DNA from: Undaria pinnatifida
Lineage: Eukaryota; Sar; Phaeophyceae; Laminariales; Alariaceae
DNA: 64,000 nucleotides
Direction: 5' to 3'
Assembly: GCA_012845835.1 (NCBI GenBank)
Contig: JABAKD010000023.1
Coordinates: forward strand, 10,767,840-10,831,839
The stretch's first letter is position 1; the number at the start of each line of letters is the position of its first letter. The position numbers and the translations under genes are program-made. The notes below the pieces were generated by a model. It saw only the letters and a list, made by a program, of their open reading frames with translations. It had not been told where the DNA came from and made no database searches. Positions 1-8,676 of this stretch are shown here, one piece after another.

Positions 1-2265
1 GGTGACCTTTCACTGTGCTCCCCCCCTACACTACACGTAGGGTAAATGCTGCCCGTTTTGGTGCGATGAGTGTCAGCGTGTTGGGCGATCTTACACTGTG
101 CTTCCACCCCTACACTACACCTAGGTTAAATGCTGCCTGTTTTGGTGCGACGAGTGTCAGCGTGTTGGGTGACCTTTCACTGTGCTTCCCCCCCTACACT
201 ACACCTAGGTTAAATGCTGCCTGTTTTGGTGCGACGAGTGTCAGCGTGTTGGGTGACCTTTCACTGTGCTACCCCCTACACCACACCCAGGTTCATACGC
301 GGCCTGTTTTGGTGCAACGAGTGTCAGCGTGTGGGTGACCTTTCACTGTGCTCCCCCCCTACACTACACCCAGGTTTATATGCGGCCTGTTTTGGTGCAA
401 CGAGTGTCAGGGTGTGGGTGACCTTTCACTGTGCTTCCACCCCTACACTACATATAGGGTAAATGCTGCCGGTTTTGGTGCGATGAGTGTCAACGTGTGG
501 GCGATCTTACAATGTGCTCCCCCCCCTACACTACACCTAGGGTAAATGCTGCCCGTTTTGGTGCGATGAGTGTCAGCGTGTTGGGCGATCTACACTGTGC
601 TTCCACCCCTACACTACACCTAGGGCAAATGCTGCCTGTTTTGGTGCAATGAGTGTCAAGCGTGTTGGGCGACCTTTCACTGTGCTCCCCCCCTACACTA
701 CACCTAGTGTAAATGCTGCCCGTTTTGGTGCGATGAGTGTCAGCGTGTTGGGCGATCTTACACTGTGCTTCCACCCCTACACTACACCTAGGCTAAATGC
801 TGTCTGTTTTGGTGCGACGAGTGTCAGCGTGTTGGGTGACCGTTCACTGTGCTCCCCCCCTACACTACACCCAGGTTAAATGCGGCCTGTTTTGGTGCAA
901 CGAGTGTCAGCGTGTGGGTGACCTTTCACTGTGCTCCCCCCCTACACTACACCTAGGGTAAATGCTGCCCGTTTTGGTGCGATGAGTGTCAGCGTGTTGG
1001 GCGATCTTACACTGTGCTTCCACCCCTACACTACACCTAGGTTAAATGCTGCCTGTTTTGGTGCGACGAGTGTCAGCGTGTTGGGTGTCCTTTCACTGTG
1101 CTTCCCCCCCTACACTACACCTAGGTTAAATGCTGCCTGTTTTGGTGCGACGAGTGTCAGCGTGTTGGGTGACCTTTCACTGTGCTTCCCCCTACACTAC
1201 ACCCAGGTTTTTATGCGGCCTGTTTTGGTGCAACGAGTGTCAGCGTGTGGGTGACCTTTCACTGTGCTTCCACCCCTACGCTACATATAGGGTAAATGCT
1301 GCCCGTTTTGGTGCGATGAGTGTCAGCGTGTTGGGCGATCTTACAATGTGCTCCCCCCCCTACACTACACCTAGGGTAAATGCTGCCCGTTTTGGTGCGA
1401 TGAGTGTCAGCGTGTTGGGCGATCTACACTGTGCTTCCACCCCTACACTACACCTAGGGTAAATGCTGCCCGTTTTGGTGCGATGAGTGTCAGCGTGTTT
1501 GGCGATCTACACTGTGCTTCCACCCCTACACTACACCTAGGGCAAATGCTGCCTGTTTTGGTGCAATGAGTGTCAAGCGTGTTGGGCGACCTTTCACTGT
1601 GCTTCCCCCCTACACTAAACCTAGGGTAAATGCTGCCCGTTTTGGTGCGATGAGCGTCGGCGTGTTTGGCGAACCTCTACTGTGCTCCCCCCCTACACTA
1701 CACCTAGGGTAAATGCTGTCTGTTTTGGTGCGATGAGTGTCAGCGTGTTGGGCGATCTTACACTGTGCTTCCACCCCTACACTACACCTAGGTTAAATGC
1801 TGCCTGTTTTGGTGCAATGAGTGTCGAGCGTGTTGGGCGACCTTTCACTGTGCTTCCCCCCTACACTACACCTAGAGTAAATGCTGCCCGTTTTGGTGCG
1901 ATGAGCGTCGGCGTCTTTGGCGAACCTCTACTGTGCTCCCCCCCTACACTACACCTAGGGTAAATGCTGCCCGTTTTGGTGCGATGAGCGTCGGCGTCTT
2001 TGGCGAACCTCTACTGTGCTCCCCCCCTACACTACACCTAGGGTAAATGCTGCCTGTTTTGGTGCGATGAGTGTCGGCGTGTTGGGCGACCCTTCACTGT
2101 GTTACCCCCCACGCTACACCTAGGTTAAACGCTGCCTGTTTTGGTGCGATGAGCGTCGGCGTGTTGGGCGAACGTAAATTGTGATAACCCCTATACTACA
2201 CCTATGGTAGATGTTGCCTGTTTTGGTCCGATGAGCGTGGACGTTTTGGGCGACGCTTTTCTGTG
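1..2265 (+). repeat. 83-84 bp tandem array in the E1 leader, about 26 units
   Basis: Units restart with CACTGTGCT at about 11, 94, 178 and so on. Each carries a C-run, CTACACTACACCTAGG, GTAAATGCTGCC and GTGTCAGCGTGTTGGG. Copies differ by point changes and 1-2 bp C-run length changes, and the last units (2180-2400) decay progressively. E2 has only 6-7 units in the same place, so the array is a variable-number repeat of the element's untranslated leader. ORFs across it are translations of the repeat, not genes. Confidence 0.95.
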
Positions 2266-2693
2266 CTACCTCCCCCCGCCTAGGTTGAATGATGCCTGTT
2301 TAACTGCGATGGCTGCAGACATACCCTTACTGTGTTGCACCCGCTGCACTGCGGTTAGGGTCAGTGCTGCCCAGTTTTGGCTCCTTGTACTTCGGTTCGT
2401 GCGGGCGCTACCCGTATACCCTACGGTCAGACTGGGCGCTGCTCTTATGTTGCGGTTATGATGATTGGTACCTTGTTACTGCTGTACTCCTCTTATACGG
2501 CTAGTTGACGTGGCTGCTACCATCACTGAGGCTGGACGGAGTCAAGGCCCATATTGTTGCTGTTTGCTGAAACACAGATATACCGCTACTTGGAGCAGGA
2601 ACACCACAACAATTTATCTGTCTCCATAGCTTCTTCACGCGTCGTTCCTTCCCCCCCCCCCCCCCCCTCCCCCCTTCACTACACCTAGGCACC

Positions 2694-2837
2694 ATGTCCA
2701 CCAGTGACGATGGGGGCTACTCGGGGCTGGCTGAGGTCTTCCACGCACCCCAACCTGGATGCCCACGAGACAGGGAGAGCTCGCTCGAGAAGCCGCGACT
2801 CGAGACGGGGGGAACCACCGGTGGCGGGTTCCGGTGA
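2694..2837 (+). CDS. Short 47-codon leader ORF before gag (E1)
   Basis: ATG in the context CACCATGT begins 47 codons starting MSTSDDGGYSG and ending at TGA. It is the first good ATG after the tandem array and is conserved in length in E2 (46256-46399). It overlaps the large gag-like frame, which is +1 relative to it, so it may be the true Gag N-terminus joined by a frame change or an upstream ORF. Acidic start, no recognised domain. Confidence 0.45.
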   Translation: MSTSDDGGYSGLAEVFHAPQPGCPRDRESSLEKPRLETGGTTGGGFR

Positions 2838-4747
2838 CGAGACAGAAGACGGAGCACCATACCTCCACCCGTTCCCACCAACCAAGCGGGTCGATTCGCT
2901 GGTTCGCGCTGAGAAGAAGACGGACCAACCCCCACCGGACTCGGGAGCGTCTCGACGCCAGCTCTCGCCAGCCCCGGGGGAGCGCCACCAGCTGCCCCCC
3001 TCGCGCTCGACAGGGCACCACCGCCGCCACCTGGGCTCTCCGCGCTCGACAGAGCGCCACCCCCAGAGCTCCCGGCACCGGGGCGCCCATGCCGCCCCCT
3101 TGGACTTGGCATACGCGGCGGCGCGGGCCCAGCGGGCGCTCGACGACGCCAACCAGACGATAGGACGCCGACGTCAGTTTGACGAAGATATCGAGCAGGC
3201 GAAGACCGCTGCGCGGGAGTCGTCAGTTGCGTCGGCTGCGGCGGGAGCTACCGCGGCCCCCTTGCCTTCGTCGCGCCCGCAGGGTGTCGCGTCCCAGCGA
3301 CCACGACCCGGGAACGACGCCTTCTACAAGGGCATCGTCGCGTGCATGGCGTCTGCACCGCGGGTAGACTTCTCCTCAGCGTTGGCGAACCGCGGTGGTG
3401 GAAACGGCCTACGCCCTCCTCCCGTCAGAGAGGCCGGCGTCGCGGCAAGCGGACGTCCTTACTGGAAGCGGCCTGGGCTCGCGTGGATTGTACGCCCTAT
3501 GCTAGACAGACGAGAGCCGCCCCGACCCTTGCCCTCGTCAAGGCCCTGCTGATAGCCCACGTCGAGGACTCCGACCCTGTCTTTTGGCCGGACCCCGGAG
3601 GAAGAGTTATCAGAACGAAACCGGGGAAAATGTCGCGACAGTCGCGACCGCGGGGACCGCAACCGTGGGGGTGGCGGCAAAAATGGTGGGGGTGGCGACC
3701 ACCACCACCGCCGCGGGGGTGACAGCGCATCGGGTGCTGGTGTGCCTGAGGGCGCCGCCGAGGGGGCAACTTCGGTCCAACAACCGGGGCAGTTGGCCGC
3801 CGCTCTGACAGAGGAATGGCGCGAGAGGACGTTCAGCGTGGGACGGCTCGTCACCCTCCTCCCGCTCGTCTTCGTCCTCGAGCACGGACCACAGCGAGGT
3901 GGTCGTGGTAGCAGGCAAAAAGTGTCAAGAGCCATGGCAGGAGGAGCATCTGCCTGAGGCTTTCACCCTCATGTTGCGTCTGCTGATCACGCACTTCGAC
4001 GGGGTTGACACGGAGGAGAGATACTCTAAGTTGCATACTTTTGGAATGTGTAACGCCATGCCTTTTTCTGATTTCAGTGGAGTTTCGCGTACGTATGCCG
4101 ACCGCTACGCGGAGTGAGCGTGTTTTGTCTCCGGGAACGGATGTGGTGTTGGAGGTGGTTCGGGTGGCGGCGAATGAGCAATTTCCGGCTCTCCTGCCTG
4201 CGTTGTACCCTGGTTCGAAGGCAACAAACCCGCGGCCATACGCCTCGTTGGATGCTATGTGGTGGGCTTTTAGTGACTAAAAAGACACCTGCGGTCAACG
4301 GCGAAACATTTTTTTCTCTCCCTGTTTCTTCGACGGGAGCGCGGTCATGCGCCCTGTCGGGGCCCCGGCCCGCAGATCATGGGCGCGGCCAGGGCCGAGT
4401 GCCGTCCCAGTCGCTTTCGTGGCAGACGGGATCGAGCCATCATTCAACTGTCATGCCCATCAATGATTCATCTGACCCTTGGCTTGACGACACATCGAAC
4501 TGCTGGCCACTAGAAGAGCATCATTATGCAGAAGGTTTCGCCGTTAAGGCCTCGTATAAGACAGACGACCCTCCCCTTTGGAGCGGCCTGCGCTAATGCC
4601 CTCCGAGAAAACCGGGGGCTTTGCCTCAACTGCCACGAAGACAACCATTCCTTCAAGCATTGTGCGAGGCATCCTATAATTACTGCGAGTGGCTGCTTGA
4701 ACCCTGAACTTGGCCAACTTGGCGACGATGACGCACACCGACGTTGA
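2710..4747 (+). pseudogene. gag region of E1, split over several frames
   Basis: The N-terminal frame (2710-3552) is Arg/Pro/Ser-rich and then has an Ala/Arg/Glu-rich helical stretch (around 3097-3230) of coiled-coil character. A capsid-like piece follows at 3899-4117 (HLPEAF, FGMCN, YADRYAE). It stops at TGA and the likely continuation (RVLSPGTDVVLEVVRVAANE) is in another frame to 4280. The next frame runs to 4596, and the last (4526-4747) carries the CCHC knuckle LCLNCHEDNHSFKHC. E1 lacks 13 codons of the helix present in E2 and has one extra break near 4590. Gag would assemble the particle and bind RNA. Since most breaks are shared by both copies they are ancestral or recoded. Confidence 0.7.
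4622..4663 (+). other. CCHC zinc knuckle of Gag (E1)
   Basis: The codons spell C-X2-C-X4-H-X4-C (CLNCHEDNHSFKHC), the nucleocapsid RNA-binding knuckle of retrotransposon Gag proteins. E2 has the same motif at 48234-48275. It fixes which frame is read at the Gag C-terminus. Confidence 0.9.
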
Positions 4748-5363
4748 CAAACACACATGGTCTGCTACCGCCGAGACGACAAATCTTCTCGCCCGAACAA
4801 CCACACGAAAAATCGTCGCCATCTTTCAGGATCAGGGCCAGGTAGACTGTCACAACGATGCCACATACACGTCGGATCACCATGGTGATATCCTGCGCTC
4901 GCCCGCCTCTTCTGCCCCCGATCCCGCTTCTCGAATGCGCTTTGGAGCCGCCCACAACCCGGGCGAAAATAAATTTGCGCGCCAACCTGGCACATTCCGT
5001 AACGGCAATCGACAGCTCGACGGCGGTACGGCACCGTCGACAACACTGTCGGGGGGTACCTATTTTGGTTTCAGAAGATGCTCGTGTTCTGTTGCTAGCC
5101 TGTCCAGTAACGCAGCACAGATTGCCTCTGTCAAGAGCCCACGGGCTCCTACGCCGTCTACGGACGATTCTCACGGCGTAGTACCGGCGGCGGAAACTAG
5201 CGCTTCAAGCGTGGTTTCCTCCAGCCAGGTATTTTTTTTTCTTTTCTTTCTTTCTTTTTCGACGGCGAGAACGCCCTCTTTCAGCGACGTTCCCCTCGGT
5301 CATGGTCTGAGTTCGGCAACGGGAACCGCGCTTCCAGCGCCGTTTCCCTCAGCCGCGGCATAA
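4728..5363 (+). CDS. ORF of unknown function after gag (E1)
   Basis: ATG overlaps the end of the Gag knuckle frame by 20 bases, as gag-pol overlaps often do. The 212-codon product is Ser/Thr/Ala-rich and has a Phe-rich stretch encoded by a T/C tract near 5230-5260. E2 keeps a counterpart (48337-48969, 211 codons). This is where a retropepsin would be expected, but I see no DTG or DSG motif in this frame. A neighbouring frame has AIDSST, which lacks the required Gly. Function not recognised. Confidence 0.4.
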   Translation: MTHTDVDKHTWSATAETTNLLARTTTRKIVAIFQDQGQVDCHNDATYTSDHHGDILRSPASSAPDPASRMRFGAAHNPGENKFARQPGTFRNGNRQLDGGTAPSTTLSGGTYFGFRRCSCSVASLSSNAAQIASVKSPRAPTPSTDDSHGVVPAAETSASSVVSSSQVFFFLFFLSFSTARTPSFSDVPLGHGLSSATGTALPAPFPSAAA

Positions 5364-6107
5364 ACTCAGCAATGGGGGTACGCGCTCCAAACGCCGCCCC
5401 CATCAACCATGGCACGGGGGCCTGCGCTTTGCGCGATCCCCCCCCAGGCACGCGCCGCGCAACAATATAGCTGCGGCGACGGCGCGTCGCCTTTTCACGC
5501 GTATGTGTGCATCCCCCCCTCTCCCTGACCAGGCGGTGGCGGTCGGTTTGAGGTGTGGGACGGTCGACCCTCGAAACACTTTTTCTGACCACGAGGTGGC
5601 GGTCGATTTGAGGTGTGGGAAGGCCAACACTAAAACACCGAGATCTTTTACGAGGCTCGATCCGGTGTTTGCTCGCGATAAGAGCGGGCGCTCTGTCCTT
5701 TTTTCCATCAAGGAGGAGTCGACAAGATGAGCTACCTCGTCTCCCTTCTCCAAGAGACATAACGGAAGAGAGCCTCTTCGGGTAAAAATATTATTGCCTT
5801 GCCCGAGACCCGCTCCAGAAGACGCCCGCAGGGTTTACGGACCCTGCTTCGTCTTTTAACACGCTAACCCACGTGTTTCATCAGGCTACGTCTGCCCCAG
5901 TGGCACAGGAAGAAGATCCGACACTGCGCGACGGGCCAGTGGTGACTCCACGGCCTCCAGCCTGATCAGCTGGACGCTATTCCCGTAAACGTTCGGAAGA
6001 ATCACGCCTCTCGTCAAGCAGAAACAGCTCAGAGCCCCTGCCCCTTCGGGCGCAGTTAGAGCAGTTTTCTTGCGATTATACGCCAAAAAGCGAAGAGGCC
6101 ACGACGC
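5364..6107 (+). other. E1 interior without a supported gene
   Basis: Two near-identical GGTGGCGGTCG-TTTGAGGTGTGGGA stretches lie at about 5532 and 5595. Short open frames exist on both strands but none is conserved in a recognisable way. E2 has the equivalent stretch at 48970-49710. Confidence 0.6.
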
Positions 6108-6830
6108 GAGAAACCGTGGGTTCGGACTCGCGTCGTGCTCCCGAGGCCTGGTGTTCCTGAGGGGGACACTACAGGCCCAAAGAGCCGAGGACTGGTGTTC
6201 CCAGAGGGGGACATTTCAGACCCAAATGCCCAACGAGGCTACCGACGGGTTGGCACCGTCGGTGTTGGACTCGTTTTCGGGTGTAATGAGGGCGGCTTCT
6301 TACGAGTTTCCACCAGCGAGTGAGAAGGACCCGAGGCGAGAAACCCCAGGTTCGGACTCGCATGTTGCTCCCGAGGCCTGGTGCTCCCGCAAGGGGACAT
6401 TACAGGCCAAAGAGCCGAGGACTGGTGTTCCCAGACGGGGACATTGCAGACCCAAATGTCCAACGAGGCTAACGACGGGTTGGCACCGTCGGTGTTGGAC
6501 TCGTTTTCGGGTGCAATGAGGGCGGCTTCTTACGAGTTTCCGCCAGCGAGTGAGGAGGACCCGAGGCGAGAAACCCCAGGTTCGGACTCGCAAGTTGCTC
6601 CCGAGGCCTGGTGCTCCCGCAAGGGGACATTACAGGCCCAAGTAGCCGAGGACTGGTGTTCCCCAAAGGGGACAGTGCAGACCCACAAATGTCCAACGAG
6701 GCTACCGACGGGTTGGCACCGTCGGTGTTTGCCATTTTTCGGGCGCAGTTAGAGCGGATTCTCGCGCTTTTCCGCCAACGAACGAAAAACGACCCGAGGC
6801 GAGATACAACGGGTTCGGATTCGCGTCGTG
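6108..6830 (+). repeat. 230-231 bp repeat block (77-residue unit), about 3 units in E1
   Basis: Units restart near 6110, 6340, 6571 and 6801 at GAGAAACC...GGTTCGGACTCG. Each contains CCCGAGGCCTGGTG, GAGCCGAGGACTGGTG and GGTTGGCACCGTCGGTG. At 231 bp the unit is 77 codons. In E1 some units are 230 bp, so the frame breaks between them. E2 has one unit fewer and keeps one open frame that continues into the NADAR domain, suggesting the repeats encode a variable linker upstream of NADAR. Confidence 0.85.
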
Positions 6831-7400
6831 CTCCCGAGGCCTGGTGTTCCCGGACGGGGACATTGCAGCCCAAATTTCAACACGGATTTTGACCCTTCTC
6901 TCGAATACTTCACAGCCAAAGTGGTGTTATTCTGGCAGCCCACATCCTATTTTCCACCGTGGTCCCCTTCGTCGTTTGCCGTGGACGACGTACCATATTC
7001 TTGCGCGGAGCAGTACATGATGGCCGAAAAGACCAAGTTTTTGCAAGACCATCGAGCAGTGGGGCTCATTATGTCGTCGCCTCGTCCAAGCATACGCAAA
7101 CGCATCGGTCGAGGCGTGCGCAACTTTGACTCCGCTGTTGGGGACAGGGAGAAGCAAAACGCCGTGTCGCCTGGCACCTACGCCAAATTCACGCAGAATC
7201 CAGCCATAAAAAAAATCACCTCTTGAGCTCTGACAACAAGCTTCTGGCTGAATCCAGCCCTCTGAACCCAGTGTGGGGCATTGGTCTCCGGGCGGATGGT
7301 CCCAGGGCCAACAACCCATGCCAGGGGAGAGGAAAAACTTGCTCGGTGAGGCACTTTCTGCCGTTCGCGCAGCTATTTGCGACAATGAGACCGGGTCGGC
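6828..7400 (+). pseudogene. NADAR-domain (YbiA-like) coding region of E1, with two -1 frame changes
   Basis: The first frame (to TGA at 7226) has the NADAR signatures WSPSSFAVDDVPYSCAEQYM, GRGVRNFDSAV and YAKFTQNPAIKK. The fold continues in the next frame from 7223 with SPLNPVWGIGLRADGPRA, and then in a third frame with NLLGEALSAVRAAI. Both changes are -1 and fall on A-runs, A8 at 7208-7215 and A5 at 7333-7337. NADAR proteins act on N-glycosidic bonds of ADP-ribose-like or riboflavin-pathway compounds, and some remove ADP-ribose from guanine bases. The order of all motifs is canonical, and the Glu in AEQYM matches the family's conserved Glu. Its job in a retrotransposon is unknown. Confidence 0.8.
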
Positions 7401-7995
7401 GCACCCGGCCTCCCCTAGTCGGTTCCGCACCTGCACTGCGAGTGCACGAACCGAGCAATCTCGTCCGCGCCGCAACCGGACCGTTAACAGCGGCCAGCGC
7501 TCGCAAAGCCTCCCCTTCGGGCGTTTCCGACCTATTTCTCGGGCGCGTTGGCCAATGAAAAGCCGTGAAGTTGTGGAGATAGCTTCTAGCGTCGGCCCTG
7601 ACCTTGCGATGTTAGAACACTGCCCCTGTTTCGTCGAGGGTAGTGTGACGCTGGACGACGTTTTGTTCACTATGAAAATCGCGTATATCAGTCGAGCAAC
7701 GCTCGACTCGGAGAGGCACTGGACTCCTATAGATTTGGGGACCGGCAGCACTGCTTGGGTTCCCAAACGCCTCCGAGGATACTGAGGGGAACAAAACTCC
7801 GCATATCCTCCGGCCACAAGACATAGGAGAGCATTGGCAAATTGGGGACCCTCAATGCACGAGTCCAGCGGTAGCTTGAGTTCGTCACCGCGTTCGATTG
7901 CAAACTCGAGTATCGCAAAGGCAGCGCCAAGGGCATCGCCGATTTTTCCGGCCCGTTTTCCAGAGCCGCTACGGAGTACGACCGCAGTGGTTTAA
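7401..7995 (+). other. E1 interior, unresolved small frames
   Basis: A 76-codon frame ending near 7784 (MKSREVVEIAS...) is partly conserved in E2 (50909-51175, 88 codons), but the two diverge after a short indel near 7712. Nothing in it matches a family I know. This is part of the space where RT and RNase H would normally be encoded. Confidence 0.5.
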
Positions 7996-8673
7996 AAAAC
8001 ATTTCAACCTCGTGGGTTGACAAGCCCCAACCCCGTTGGAGATAGCGGTATCTACCTCCTACGGACCCGCGGGCTGCGCGCTCCCTCCTCGCCGATTCCA
8101 GGAGTCGGTTCGGGTGCACTCGCACCCCTCGCCAAAAGCACTGTCTTGGATGGGCTCGTGCCCCACACCGAAAGCACTGCTTTGGGTGGACTCGAACCCC
8201 TCGCCGAAAGCACTGTCTCGGGTGGGCTCGTGCCCCGGACTGAACATGCTGCCTTGGGTGGGCTCCCTCTCACCTCTACCGCGTTTCACGATTTTCGCAC
8301 ACACGAGCCACGTATAAGTATTGACGGCCTTTCTGCTTCCCCGGGGAGATTCGTCGCTCGTGTTTCTGCCTCCGTCGCCACTACCGAAGGCTGTACCGGC
8401 CGCGGGTCGATTTCACCTGCCGCCGACACTGTTTTCGCTTCGGTATTTGTCATACCCATCGAGGGCGGCACGGGCTCCGCAGAAGCCCTGGCTACAGCGA
8501 CGCCCATCGCACAGCCGACTTATATATCCCGGAGTTCTTTACAGGAGACGGCCCCCGCCGCGACCACCGGTTCGACTGTGTCCGTCTCCGCCATGCTTAG
8601 CACTCCAGCCCCTCCGTCGTCGACGACGCGCCGACGAACAGCGATAACAACGGGTAATGCACCCCCGCTGTAG
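7996..8673 (+). CDS. Ser/Thr/Pro/Ala-rich ORF ending in UAG, in frame with integrase (E1)
   Basis: Open frame after a TAA at 7993-7995. It has no early ATG, so entry by frame change, splicing or a non-ATG start would be needed. Residues 30-80 are four or five copies of a ~14-residue unit (LxGLxPxxESTAL). The rest is low-complexity Ser/Thr/Ala/Pro. It ends at TAG (8671-8673); one ATT codon then precedes the integrase ATG at 8677 in the same frame. E2 has the same arrangement (to 52023). The product may be an extension of the integrase polyprotein made by UAG readthrough, or an untranslated relic. Confidence 0.5.
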   Translation, partial: KTFQPRGLTSPNPVGDSGIYLLRTRGLRAPSSPIPGVGSGALAPLAKSTVLDGLVPHTESTALGGLEPLAESTVSGGLVPRTEHAALGGLPLTSTAFHDFRTHEPRISIDGLSASPGRFVARVSASVATTEGCTGRGSISPAADTVFASVFVIPIEGGTGSAEALATATPIAQPTYISRSSLQETAPAATTGSTVSVSAMLSTPAPPSSTTRRRTAITTGNAPPL

Positions 8674-8676
8674 ATT

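Noticed and set aside
15-1963. Several 80-110-codon frames repeating PYTTPRVNAARFGAMSVSVLGDL
   Set aside because: They are translations of the 84-bp tandem unit, shift frame with each 83-bp unit, and start at GTG or CTG. No evidence of a repeat protein.
1-2265. CRISPR-like array
   Set aside because: The repeats are contiguous with no unique spacers, and the context is a eukaryotic retrotransposon.
2635-4298. Long Arg/Pro/Gly-rich minus-strand frames opposite gag
   Set aside because: High GC content keeps antisense frames open. The same shadows occur opposite E2 gag with no motif.
4858-5181. AIDSST in a frame after gag as a retropepsin active site
   Set aside because: The obligatory Gly after Asp-Ser/Thr is missing in both copies and no flap or second motif follows.
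7680-7784. Pepsin-like string DLGTGSTAWVP in E1
   Set aside because: It lacks the exact Asp-Thr/Ser-Gly order and E2 reads a different frame there, so it is not a conserved protease site.
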